The notes: generated by a model from the letters alone, not told the origin. A stretch of 32,652 nt of DNA from an uncultured Romboutsia sp. (GCA_937880075.1 CALFLM010000063.1:1-32652), one strand, 5' to 3'; counted from the first letter of the stretch, positions 24,851-31,730 are shown. A program made the numbers and translations.

Positions 24851-25132
24851 ATGATGGAACAGTGTAATGATATGATAGGTGCAGTAACAGATAATTTTGG
24901 AAATATTGTAGTTCCAGGTGAACTTGTAGGTTTCCGTAAGACAATTGCTGGAAATGGAGTATTCATTTATGGTAAATATGATTATCTTGAGGATGGTAAG
25001 CTGCATATCATCACCTTGGGATTCAATACTGATTTGCTCAACGATCCAGAAGATTTGAAAAAGAAGATAAAAGGAGAATATAGGATCAAAGAGAATTCTA
25101 AGTTTTATAAGGTAGTTAAGAAAACTTGTTGA
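24851..25132 (+). CDS. Hypothetical protein (93 aa)
   Basis: 93 aa from ATG 24851. ATG 24845 is in frame, but aligning the leader with that of the Nudix gene (AAAAAATAATNATT-ATG) favours 24851. The sequence begins MMEQCNDMIGAVTDNFGN, followed by alternating strand patterns (VPGELVGFRKTIAGNGVFIYGKYD) and a Lys/Glu-rich C-terminus. It looks like a small beta-rich protein; no known family or motif. First gene after the strong promoter at 24798-24835 and 41 nt before the next gene. Confidence 0.6.
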   Translation: MMEQCNDMIGAVTDNFGNIVVPGELVGFRKTIAGNGVFIYGKYDYLEDGKLHIITLGFNTDLLNDPEDLKKKIKGEYRIKENSKFYKVVKKTC

Positions 25133-25173
25133 TCCAATTTATTTTTAATCAAATATATTTGTGTAGAATTTGA

Positions 25174-25809
25174 ATGAGTAAAACTGGATGGAAAAAGGTT
25201 GATAAAGAAAACCCTGAATGGAATGATATTGATGCAATGTTGAATGAATCTGATCCAGTTTTGACTGATGATCCAGATGAAGAACTTGAAATGCCTAAGC
25301 TTGATCTTGACTTAGAGAAGGTAGAATCTGAATCTGCAACACAAGCCCAGTTCATAGTAGAACGTCTTTCAGGATATTATTTTGATGCAAAGTATGTTGA
25401 TGAACATCCTTACATTGTTTGTAAGATACAAACAGAAATGCAAAGTATAAGGAGACTTCTCAAGATGCTCACAATAAATGAAAAAGCTCAAGATAGCATC
25501 ATAATGGCCATAGCATTGTCCATGTCAAAGTCAACATTATATCAGTCTCTTACATCATTACAGAATTCTACATTATCTATACAAAAACAACTTGATGATG
25601 TTGTTACTAAACTAGAAGATATATTCAGAATGATGCAAGAGGAATGTCAAAAATCATTTGAAGAAAAAGATAAAGAAGATGATGGTAATGGTAAGATGGT
25701 AATAAAAGGTTCTAGAGAGTTTATTGAAGAAATGACAGCACGCTTAAATCAAAGAAAATACACAACCACAACTACTAACAAAACTAATGAAGGTCAAGCA
25801 ACAGCTTGA
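25174..25809 (+). CDS. Hypothetical helical protein (211 aa)
   Basis: 211 aa. The first 55 residues are acidic and probably disordered (many Asp, Glu, Pro). Residues 55-165 are helical with Leu/Ile/Met spacing (AIALSMSKSTLYQSLTSLQ, IQKQLDDVVTKLEDIF), and a short Thr/Asn-rich tail follows. No enzyme motif, signal peptide or membrane segment. Small terminase subunits, scaffolding proteins and coiled-coil adaptors can look like this, but nothing decides between them. The stop falls inside the hairpin terminator at 25790-25813, which also faces the convergent protease gene. Confidence 0.6.
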   Translation: MSKTGWKKVDKENPEWNDIDAMLNESDPVLTDDPDEELEMPKLDLDLEKVESESATQAQFIVERLSGYYFDAKYVDEHPYIVCKIQTEMQSIRRLLKMLTINEKAQDSIIMAIALSMSKSTLYQSLTSLQNSTLSIQKQLDDVVTKLEDIFRMMQEECQKSFEEKDKEDDGNGKMVIKGSREFIEEMTARLNQRKYTTTTTNKTNEGQATA

Positions 25810-25813
25810 CCTT
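25790..25813. terminator. Bidirectional hairpin terminator
   Basis: AAGGTCAAGC (25790-25799) and GCTTGACCTT (25804-25813), loop AACA, form a perfect 10-bp stem followed by TTGTTTATT on plus. The stop codon of the 211-aa gene lies in the 3' arm. The convergent protease gene ends 13 bp away, so it can stop transcription from either side. Confidence 0.8.
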
Positions 25814-25825
25814 TTGTTTATTAAT

Positions 25826-26446
25826 TTATATGCATGTCCAAATTTCTCTTATCTTATTGAATTCATTATAAGGAAGTGTCCAGTATCCATTTCGTCCATA
25901 ACTTCTACCCCAACTGTTTCTGATAATGAAACCATTCTTATCATATCCAACAACGGCAACACAATGGCCTCCTTCTAACTCTGCACCATTCCAAAAGTCA
26001 TTTCTCGAACTATCACATACAGGTAATGATATCAATACTGGACCATTGCACAATATTGCTTGCTTCAATATTTGTTCACTTCCTATCATTGCAAAGTCAT
26101 GTATCTTAATAGTTCCAACATTTGATTTGATACCATGTGTTCTTGCTAATGATAATGCTTCTTTGATAGACATACCATTATCATGATCCTTATCTGATCT
26201 TGCATTATATATTTGTTTCAAATCAATATTGTTGTCTTTCTTTGAAGTCTTCAACTTCATATCAGTAATCCAATTCAAGAAACATGCAAGAGCATGGGTA
26301 ACACACATGTTTGTTGAACCTTGATCTGTTATAGGGGTGAGATAATTTACAAAGCTATATTCATCAGGAATTTTATTAGTCAAATTCTTAGTGATCTTCT
26401 TATCATGAGCATCAATTTTTGATGCATTGCAACCTAACATTCTCAT
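25826..26446 (-). CDS. Papain-like (C1-family) cysteine protease
   Basis: 206 aa. TPITDQGSTNMCVTHALACF has the papain Gln42 (oxyanion) and Cys48 nucleophile in a QGxxxxC context. EGGHCVAVVGYDKNGFIIRNSWG carries His161 and Asn177, followed by GRNGYWTLPYNEF. The catalytic residues are in the standard order Q-C-H-N. There is no signal peptide and only about 35 residues precede the Gln, so no classical propeptide. C1 proteases are common in eukaryotes and some bacteria but unusual in phages. Possible roles are host-protein cleavage, defence inactivation or virion maturation; none is supported directly. Single-gene unit, divergent from the lipoprotein gene (32-bp gap). Confidence 0.85.
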   Translation of the reverse strand: MRMLGCNASKIDAHDKKITKNLTNKIPDEYSFVNYLTPITDQGSTNMCVTHALACFLNWITDMKLKTSKKDNNIDLKQIYNARSDKDHDNGMSIKEALSLARTHGIKSNVGTIKIHDFAMIGSEQILKQAILCNGPVLISLPVCDSSRNDFWNGAELEGGHCVAVVGYDKNGFIIRNSWGRSYGRNGYWTLPYNEFNKIREIWTCI

Positions 26447-26478
26447 GATTATTAATAAAGTATATAGTTAAAAATTAG

Positions 26479-26829
26479 ATGAAAAGAAATCTTACGCAAA
26501 TGCAAGCTACAGTAATCACTTGGATATTGATGATTACTATGATATTGTCATTTTTCTTCATATCTTGCAGTTCTCCAAAGCAAGTTGACAATACAACAAT
26601 GCAATATGAACTTGATACAATAGTTGACAGACATTTTATAGATAGTGTATGTATTGCTGATACATTAGCAAGATATCCTATAGAATGGATATACTCACCA
26701 ATGAGAGGATATGATACAAAGAAAGACATATCTACTTATGGGTGGATGAAGTCAAGCAACTGGACATTTTATAGGATAATCAAATATGAAGATGGCACAT
26801 ATAGATTGACTAAAAGGACTATACGATAG
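26479..26829 (+). CDS. Small putative lipoprotein
   Basis: 116 aa. A basic start (MKRNLTQMQA) and a hydrophobic stretch (residues 12-28) end in FIS-Cys30-SSPKQ, a lipobox-like junction; the -3 Phe is atypical but tolerated. The remaining 85 residues are polar with RHFIDSVCIADT and SNWTFYRIIKYEDGTYR, probably a small periplasmic or surface domain. In phages such lipoproteins act in superinfection exclusion, as outer spanins, or as host modifiers; sequence does not decide. It ends with TAG at 26827-26829, next to the RNA copy at 26831-26920, so that RNA may be its 3' untranslated region. Confidence 0.65.
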   Translation: MKRNLTQMQATVITWILMITMILSFFFISCSSPKQVDNTTMQYELDTIVDRHFIDSVCIADTLARYPIEWIYSPMRGYDTKKDISTYGWMKSSNWTFYRIIKYEDGTYRLTKRTIR

Positions 26830-26830
26830 T

Positions 26831-26920
26831 AGGATTCACTAGGGAAGCGCCTGGGTCACACAGGGAGCGGAAAATATATTCAGAGTATAATTTATCAGTT
26901 GAAACAATTTTAATATCCCT
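26831..26920 (+). ncRNA. Conserved structured RNA candidate, copy 2
   Basis: Gap-free homologue of 12166-12255 (on the other strand). The hairpin CTAGG (26839-26843)/CCTGG (26850-26854) has loop GAAGCG. TCACACAGGGA (26856-26866) pairs perfectly with TCCCTGTGTGA (26916-26926), an 11-bp stem closing a 49-nt internal part and followed by eight T. The left arm is not conserved in copy 1, while the right-arm core TCCCTG is. TAGGGA in the first hairpin could also pair with TCCCTG, so two alternative folds exist. It begins 2 nt after the lipoprotein stop codon; I found no promoter of its own. No tRNA, riboswitch or ribozyme class fits by eye. Confidence 0.6.
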
Positions 26921-26934
26921 GTGTGATTTTTTTT
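26856..26934 (+). terminator. Intrinsic terminator of RNA copy 2
   Basis: The 11-bp stem TCACACAGGGA/TCCCTGTGTGA (26856-26866 and 26916-26926) is followed directly by eight T residues (26927-26934), the best terminator signal in the window. Its loop is unusually long at 49 nt and contains the second conserved block of the RNA. A promoter starts 20 bp downstream. Confidence 0.65.
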
Positions 26935-26954
26935 GTATTCGAAAGTGATATTTA

Positions 26955-26980
26955 TTTGAAATTTTAGAAGATTGTTCTAT
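26955..26980 (+). repeat. 26-bp direct repeat, left copy
   Basis: Identical to 27567-27592 over 26 bases, beginning TTTGAAATTTTAG and ending TTGTTCTAT; the sequences differ on both sides. The copies lie 612 bp apart and enclose the Nudix gene. Both are promoter sequences, so they may reflect promoter duplication or the trace of cassette insertion. Confidence 0.85.
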
Positions 26981-26992
26981 TTTATATCCGAA
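26955..26992 (+). promoter_or_regulatory. -33/-7 type promoter for the Nudix gene
   Basis: TTTGAAATT at 26955 and TTCTATTTTAT at 26975, start-to-start spacing 20 nt. Twenty-six bases from 26955 are identical to those at 27567, so this promoter is the left member of a direct repeat flanking the Nudix gene. Confidence 0.75.
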
Positions 26993-27007
26993 TAAAAAAT
27001 AATAATT

Positions 27008-27571
27008 ATGAGTTATACATATAAATACGTACATTACGCAGTTACAGTAGATAACGTGATCTTCAATCTGAAGGATCCAAATAATCCTAAAGTGTTGCTT
27101 ATCACTCGTAAGAATGAACCATTCAAAGGAAAGTTAGCACTTCCTGGTGGATTCTTGGATCCAGAAGACATATCTGCTATGTCTGGTGCTATCCGTGAAC
27201 TTAAAGAAGAGACAAACTTGAGCTTGAGTTACATGATTCAGACTTGTACTCTTACTAAAGAAGGAAGAGATCCTCGAGAGAGATGCATTTCTATTGTATA
27301 TGCAGGTACAGTACATGATGATTTTGAAGGTGTAATTAAAGCACAAGATGATGCATCAACAGTACAATGGGTATCATTAGTAGGTCTAAGAAAAGATGAT
27401 TTAGCTTTTGACCATGCAACAGCTATCTGGAAGTCTATCCAAGAATTATTTGGTGAAGAATCAAATTGTATTTCATTGTTTGATATTAAAGAAAATCAAT
27501 ATCAACATACAAAAATGATTCTTGATACTATAAAATTCAATTTAGGCCAAACTTTTTTGCCAATATTTTGA
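27008..27571 (+). CDS. Nudix hydrolase, ADP-ribose/nucleotide pyrophosphatase-like
   Basis: 187 aa. The N-terminal strands (YAVTVDNVIFN, VLLITRKN) lead to the Nudix box region LPGGFLDPEDISAMSGAIRELKEET (Gly47/48, Arg63, Glu64, Glu67, Glu68). The RELKEET core is intact, but spacing from GG to R is one residue longer than the canonical GX5EX7REUXEE, and the first Glu is replaced or shifted (PED). QWVSLVGLRKDDLAFDHATAI resembles the C-terminal part of ADP-ribose pyrophosphatases. It would hydrolyse nucleoside diphosphate derivatives, such as ADP-ribose, NAD(H) or oxidised nucleotides. Flanked by a 26-bp direct repeat that contains both promoters; its stop codon overlaps the right copy. Confidence 0.8.
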   Translation: MSYTYKYVHYAVTVDNVIFNLKDPNNPKVLLITRKNEPFKGKLALPGGFLDPEDISAMSGAIRELKEETNLSLSYMIQTCTLTKEGRDPRERCISIVYAGTVHDDFEGVIKAQDDASTVQWVSLVGLRKDDLAFDHATAIWKSIQELFGEESNCISLFDIKENQYQHTKMILDTIKFNLGQTFLPIF

Positions 27572-27592
27572 AATTTTAGAAGATTGTTCTAT
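27567..27592 (+). repeat. 26-bp direct repeat, right copy
   Basis: Identical to 26955-26980. It starts inside the last codons of the Nudix gene, so its TTTGA includes the TGA stop. Confidence 0.85.
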
Positions 27593-27604
27593 ATTAGATA
27601 TGTT
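27567..27604 (+). promoter_or_regulatory. -33/-7 type promoter before the 123-aa gene
   Basis: TTTGAAATT at 27567 and TTCTATATTAGATATG at 27587 keep the 20-nt spacing. It overlaps the end of the Nudix gene and drives the run of small genes from 27640. Confidence 0.7.
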
Positions 27605-27639
27605 AATTTAATAATGAACATTTAAAAATTTTTATGATT

Positions 27640-28011
27640 ATGATGAACAATTTCAACTTGAGTGCTCCAACTTCTATCGATTTCCGTGTTGAACAGGTAT
27701 ATAATCAGTTAGAGTATAACAGAAAGAATTTGATAAATGGTGCTCTCAAAAATGTAATGTATAAGATTATTCGTAAGATCGTTGATCTGAATTCATATAT
27801 GAAACATTATGAGGTGAATTCAGATGATTACCTTTTGAAAGCAGATATATTGTTTAGATACATTACTGATCAGAAAGTTTTCTTAAATCAGTTAATAGAT
27901 GTATTAGATAAGAATCACCATGACTATGGCATTATGAAATATTGTGCCTTAGTTCTGAGTTCCACTGAGTACATTCTTGGAACTGATACTCTTGATGAAC
28001 CAGAAGATTAA
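27640..28011 (+). CDS. Hypothetical helical protein (123 aa)
   Basis: 123 aa from ATG 27640 (27634 and 27643 are in-frame alternatives; ATT-ATG matches the other start contexts here). Mostly helical: RVEQVYNQLEYNRKNLIN, KIIRKIVDLNSYMKHY, LLKADILFRYITDQKVFLNQLIDVL. The C-terminus is acidic (DTLDEPED). No enzyme motif or membrane segment. It may be a DNA- or protein-binding helical bundle, but no family is recognised. First gene of the run driven by the promoter at 27567. Confidence 0.6.
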   Translation: MMNNFNLSAPTSIDFRVEQVYNQLEYNRKNLINGALKNVMYKIIRKIVDLNSYMKHYEVNSDDYLLKADILFRYITDQKVFLNQLIDVLDKNHHDYGIMKYCALVLSSTEYILGTDTLDEPED

Positions 28012-28062
28012 GGAAAGATAAGACTTATTTTAGTTATTTAAATTTAATTATTTTAATTGATT

Positions 28063-28497
28063 ATGAAATATAGAAATGATTTAATAGGTAAAAAAGTTTT
28101 AATTATCTGTAATAGTATAGGTGACAATTATAAAAAGCTATATTGTTCTTATGTATTAGGAAAAATAACTGAATATGATCCTGTTACAAATAAGATTATG
28201 GTTATTAGAAATACTGAACATGTAGATTCACCTATTGAATTTAAAATTAATAATGGCAATTCTTTTGATAATCGGTTAGCAACAAGAGAACCAGAAAATG
28301 ATAATGAAACATGGTGGTATATTGCATTAGCTGATGATAAGGCTATACAATTATTAAAAGGAAATTTATTAAAACAAAATAATAGAAGACCTGTATATAA
28401 ATCATACTATTTGTCAACTATTTGTTATAGTAAATACAAGTCTAAAAAAGAGTATTTAACATATCTATTAAATGAATTAAATAATAAATCTAAATAA
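28063..28497 (+). CDS. Hypothetical protein (144 aa)
   Basis: 144 aa from the ATG at 28063, preferred over TTG at 28057 because ATT-ATG is the common context in this window. The first half suggests a beta-rich SH3-like fold (DLIGKKVLIICNSIGD, VLGKITEYDPVTNKIMVIRN); the second has ETWWYIALADDKAIQLLKGN and a Lys-rich helical end. The base composition is more AT-rich than neighbouring genes, hinting at different origin. No known family. Confidence 0.55.
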   Translation: MKYRNDLIGKKVLIICNSIGDNYKKLYCSYVLGKITEYDPVTNKIMVIRNTEHVDSPIEFKINNGNSFDNRLATREPENDNETWWYIALADDKAIQLLKGNLLKQNNRRPVYKSYYLSTICYSKYKSKKEYLTYLLNELNNKSK

Positions 28498-28501
28498 TGC
28501 T

Positions 28502-28780
28502 ATGACAGTAAAAGAAACTTTAGATGTAATATCTGAAATGGTTGATTGTCAGATATTATATGGGTTTACATTCACCACAGTAAAATATTTACATACAGAT
28601 GAAAATAATGTTATCTTATCTGATCTTGTCACGGGTGTTCGTGATTGGGTAAATAATGGACATGAAGATGCTACACCAGAAGAAGTAGAGAAAGAATGGA
28701 ATATTGTTCCAGGTACTTTTGGGAATTTCATAGAGAATTTTCAAAAATTGGACTGGAAGGACATATTTATTTTTATTTAA
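28502..28780 (+). CDS. Hypothetical protein (92 aa)
   Basis: 92 aa beginning MTVKETLDVISEMVDCQI, 4 nt after the previous stop. An amphipathic helix, a strand-rich centre (NNVILSDLVTGVRDWV), then an acidic stretch (EDATPEEVEKEWN) and a hydrophobic end (DWKDIFIFI). No motifs or family recognised; small acidic phage proteins are frequent here. Confidence 0.5.
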   Translation: MTVKETLDVISEMVDCQILYGFTFTTVKYLHTDENNVILSDLVTGVRDWVNNGHEDATPEEVEKEWNIVPGTFGNFIENFQKLDWKDIFIFI

Positions 28781-28799
28781 ATTTTATTTGTATATATAA

Positions 28800-29048
28800 A
28801 TGAAGACATTAGTAGAAATTCTTGAAGGAAAATCAATTAAGCTTTCTCAAGCATATAACAGATTAGCAGGTATGGATCCTAAGCAAAAGCTTGGATTTTA
28901 TGATGAGTATTCAGATCCTAAGAAAGAATATACAGTAGAAACATTCAGAAATGATCTTAGAGGTGTTATTGACATTGTTGGTGATGTTGATATCAATGAA
29001 ATCACACATAAGGAAGCTAAGAAGTACCTTATTGATTTGATGAAATAA
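28800..29048 (+). CDS. Small paralogous protein 1 with capsid-targeting-like N-terminus
   Basis: 82 aa starting MKTLVEILEG, similar in form to the N-termini at 6538, 6975 and 29541 (Met-Lys-x-Leu, hydrophobic residues, then Glu). The body aligns with the following 72-aa protein: KLSQAYNRLAGM against KLSDAISKLETM, the ETFRNDLRGVIDI helix against ESFKTNLEEIMDL, and GDVDINEIT before EAKKYLIDLM against GDISITNIE before EAIDYLTQIL. The genes are tandem paralogs. Helical fold expected; function unknown. If the N-terminus is a capsid-targeting signal, cleavage would fall after Glu9. Confidence 0.55.
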   Translation: MKTLVEILEGKSIKLSQAYNRLAGMDPKQKLGFYDEYSDPKKEYTVETFRNDLRGVIDIVGDVDINEITHKEAKKYLIDLMK

Positions 29049-29076
29049 GTTAAACAAAATAAAGATTATTAAAATT

Positions 29077-29295
29077 ATGAATAAAATGAATTTTAAATTG
29101 AGTGATGCCATTAGTAAGTTGGAAACCATGGAACAAAATGAAGTTCTTCCATTTGCTTCATTTGATGGATATCCGGAAACAGTTGAGTCATTTAAAACGA
29201 ATCTTGAAGAAATAATGGATTTGGATGGAGATATTTCTATTACCAATATTGAAGGAGATGAAGCAATTGACTATCTCACTCAAATTTTAAATTAA
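29077..29295 (+). CDS. Small paralogous protein 2
   Basis: 72 aa, tandem paralog of the 82-aa protein upstream (see there), starting MNKMNFKLSDAISKLE. It lacks the MKTLVEILEG-type leader of its paralog and keeps the KLSxAxxxL helix, the ESFKTNL helix, GDISITNI and the final EAIDYLTQIL helix. Both are acidic and small. Function unknown. Confidence 0.55.
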   Translation: MNKMNFKLSDAISKLETMEQNEVLPFASFDGYPETVESFKTNLEEIMDLDGDISITNIEGDEAIDYLTQILN

Positions 29296-29315
29296 AAATA
29301 AATATAGAATGTTTG

Positions 29316-29513
29316 ATGTTTATTAAGTTACCAGAGAAAATATCTCAAACAAAAAGATCACATTATAACAAGAACAAACATAGTAAAATTGCGTTTTCTT
29401 CTAAAGAGGATGCAATTTTATTTTTATATAGACAAAAGAATAATGATTTGGAACCATACTATTGTAATTATTGTAATAAGTGGCATGTGGGTCATAAAAA
29501 TCAAAATAAATAA
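29316..29513 (+). CDS. Small zinc-knuckle-like protein (65 aa)
   Basis: 65 aa from ATG 29316 (a TTG at 29313 in frame is less likely). The first half is basic (KRSHYNKNKHSKIAFSSKED), followed by YYCNYCNKWHVGH: Cys-x2-Cys-x2-WH-x2-H, a CCHH-like zinc-binding knuckle. It may bind nucleic acid or a protein partner. Last gene before the bidirectional terminator at 29518-29545. No defined family. Confidence 0.6.
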   Translation: MFIKLPEKISQTKRSHYNKNKHSKIAFSSKEDAILFLYRQKNNDLEPYYCNYCNKWHVGHKNQNK

Positions 29514-29517
29514 AAAG

Positions 29518-29545
29518 AATGAGGAAGACTTAAGTCTTCCTCATT
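29518..29545. terminator. Bidirectional terminator, perfect palindrome
   Basis: A perfect 28-bp palindrome (arms 29518-29531 and 29532-29545, AATGAGGAAGACTT and its complement) lies between two convergent genes. TTTTG follows on plus and CTTTTT on minus, so it can stop transcription from both sides. The stop codon of the minus-strand gene lies inside it. Confidence 0.85.
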
Positions 29546-29786
29546 TTGTATTGCTTCCCAATATATCTTTTACTTTATTCAAAACTGTCTTATTAGGACA
29601 ATCTTCTCCTGCTCTGTTCATATAGAATACAAGTCTTTTCATTGCTTGACCTTCTGAATCTGAAGCATCTAATAATATTTGAGCTATCTCTCTAGGATTG
29701 TTCTTTGTAAACAACCCGTCTGGTGGATCCCATTTACCTTCTATATCAGATAGCTTTTCATTTACAAATTCACTTAATTTTTTCAT
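29541..29786 (-). CDS. DUF3175-like protein with capsid-targeting-like N-terminus
   Basis: 81 aa. KWDPPDGLFTK then EIAQILLDASDSEGQAMKRLVFYMNRAGE match the DUF3175-like pattern (W-PP-GLFT, then helices and AM-RL-FY-NRAG), also found in T4-like phages. The N-terminus MKKLSEFVNE-K resembles the capsid-targeting leaders of T4 internal proteins (MKTYQEFIAE-A). It may be packaged and processed after Glu10; DUF3175 has no established function. It is the last gene of a minus-strand run and follows the UvsW-like helicase by 8 nt. Confidence 0.7.
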   Translation of the reverse strand: MKKLSEFVNEKLSDIEGKWDPPDGLFTKNNPREIAQILLDASDSEGQAMKRLVFYMNRAGEDCPNKTVLNKVKDILGSNTK

Positions 29787-29794
29787 ACTATATT

Positions 29795-31726
29795 TTATTT
29801 GAATAAATCTTGTTCTAAAAATCCTAAGCTTCCATTAGCAGTCTTTTCTTTCTTTTTCTTTTCTTCTATTTTTGGTTTCTTCTTATATACAAAGTCGACT
29901 ATTCTTTGATCTATATGTACACAATCTTCCAAAGGAATCTCTTCTATGTTATAAGACCATTTCTGCTCTTTATAAAGTTTACAACGGGCTAAACCCTGGA
30001 GATATATTTTATTAGATGCTATCTTAGGATCAAATTGATCTGTAACATCATATAGTTCATAAGCATCTTTCATATCTGACAATCCAAGTCCTCTACCAAT
30101 AGATTGCATGTTGATTACTTGAGATTTGAATGATTCAAATAAGAAACCATGGCAAAGATTAGAAAGTGTAATACCCGTGCTCATGATGGAATACCCTGCG
30201 ATCAGTATCACATTATTTTTATTCTTCATTACTTCTTTCACAATCTTTCTGTCTTTAGAACCACCTATTACATATAAGACTTCTCTATCAGGGTAAGCTT
30301 CTTTTACTCTTTCATAAACATATTTTATATATTCACGATGTTGTGCAAGAATCAATGTATTGTTAGGGCAATCCTTAAGCTTTGCTATCAACCAATCTAT
30401 TCTTCTTTCTTTAAAATGCACAGTCATCATTTCAACATGTAATGCATTAGTCTTTGTAGATTCTTGTATTACCATCTGAAGAAAATGCTTATACTGCAAA
30501 TCTTGATACTGCTGCCACTGTTCAACAGTCATCTTGCTGGTATCCGGCTTCTTTTCTCCATATATCTTCCATTTAGCATCAATAATACCTTGTGGCAGTT
30601 TTTTCTTATAAGCAATTAAGAATTTTGGATCTGCTAATGGTACATGGTCCATTTTCTTTGGATTCTTCTTATTAGGTACTTCTTCAAATACTGACAAACA
30701 ATATTCTGCACATTTAATCCAATCTTTAATAGATTGCCATTCATTCATATACTGCAATCTGCACTGTGTTATCTTAACATCAGAAATATAGCCACCATCT
30801 TGTAAGTCTTTTGGATTCAACTCTTGTATCTTAGGACCTAACAATGCATTGATACAATGTCTTTCTATAGTAAAATCTTTTGGCAAAGTACCTGTCATAC
30901 CAAATGCTATCTTTACATTTGACATGAATGGTTGACTTATGATATCCTTAATAGATTTAGCAGTAGCACGATGTGTTTCATCAACAAACACCATATCATA
31001 TCCACATCGATCTATTCCATTACCATCAAAGAAATGTGGATTGTAACGTTTTGAATTCTTATCTAAGAAATTCACAAGTGTCTGAAATGTTGCAATTGTC
31101 AAGTCAGATGATTCAACCAACTTACCACCAGACCAAAGGCATTCACTATTGAAATAATCTCCATATTCTTTGAAGTCAGAATATCCTTGCTTAACCAAAT
31201 CAATACTTGGCACAACCATCAATATTCTACGTACACCAAGATATTCTCTTGCATACCTGAAAACTATATAGCTGAGCATAGTCTTACCAGCTCTTGTGGC
31301 AAAAACAGATGTTGACCGTTTCCATTGCAGTATGTTATATGCACCTTCATACTGATATGGTCTTGGTGTATACTTCAAATTCCAACTATCAACTATTTTC
31401 TTGAATTCTTCAAAGGAATGTGGGAGATTTGACTTGAACTTGGTTTTATCTAAACCATCGTATTCCCAATTCTTTTCCTTCAAAAAATTATATACAGTCT
31501 GCCATAATCCAATAGAACAATACCACACCTTTGTACCTGACTTCTGTACATATTCATATAAGAAATCTTGAGTAAATGGGATCCCAGTAAAGCTTTTCAA
31601 ATAGCATACTGGGTCAGTCAAATTCATTTTACTCTTCAATTCATTTATGACCTTTTCATCTTCTTTAGTATCTGCTTTCAAAAACAGATATTGAGGTGAT
31701 TTGTTGCTAAACAAAAAATGTATCAT
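29795..31726 (-). CDS. SF2 DNA helicase, UvsW-like
   Basis: 643 aa. A Q-motif-like RPYQ (122-125) is followed by Walker A ATRAGKT (143-149, unusual TRAGKT instead of GxGKT), VVPSIDLVKQG (motif Ia), FVDETH (motif II, 249-252), GMTGT (motif III, 276-280) and QSIGRGLGLSD (motif VI, from Gln541). This set fits the phage UvsW/SSL2 family that remodels branched DNA and R-loops at the switch from origin to recombination-driven replication. The first 110 residues form an extra N-terminal domain. The last residues, LEQDLF, resemble weakly the bacterial sliding-clamp binding motif QL(S/D)LF. It overlaps no neighbour and lies in a minus-strand run. Confidence 0.8.
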   Translation of the reverse strand: MIHFLFSNKSPQYLFLKADTKEDEKVINELKSKMNLTDPVCYLKSFTGIPFTQDFLYEYVQKSGTKVWYCSIGLWQTVYNFLKEKNWEYDGLDKTKFKSNLPHSFEEFKKIVDSWNLKYTPRPYQYEGAYNILQWKRSTSVFATRAGKTMLSYIVFRYAREYLGVRRILMVVPSIDLVKQGYSDFKEYGDYFNSECLWSGGKLVESSDLTIATFQTLVNFLDKNSKRYNPHFFDGNGIDRCGYDMVFVDETHRATAKSIKDIISQPFMSNVKIAFGMTGTLPKDFTIERHCINALLGPKIQELNPKDLQDGGYISDVKITQCRLQYMNEWQSIKDWIKCAEYCLSVFEEVPNKKNPKKMDHVPLADPKFLIAYKKKLPQGIIDAKWKIYGEKKPDTSKMTVEQWQQYQDLQYKHFLQMVIQESTKTNALHVEMMTVHFKERRIDWLIAKLKDCPNNTLILAQHREYIKYVYERVKEAYPDREVLYVIGGSKDRKIVKEVMKNKNNVILIAGYSIMSTGITLSNLCHGFLFESFKSQVINMQSIGRGLGLSDMKDAYELYDVTDQFDPKIASNKIYLQGLARCKLYKEQKWSYNIEEIPLEDCVHIDQRIVDFVYKKKPKIEEKKKKEKTANGSLGFLEQDLFK

Positions 31727-31730
31727 AAAA

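Noticed and set aside
27541..27566. Terminator at GGCC-AAA / TTTTTTGCC near the end of the Nudix gene
   Set aside because: It lies inside the coding region, has a mismatch and only three G-C pairs.
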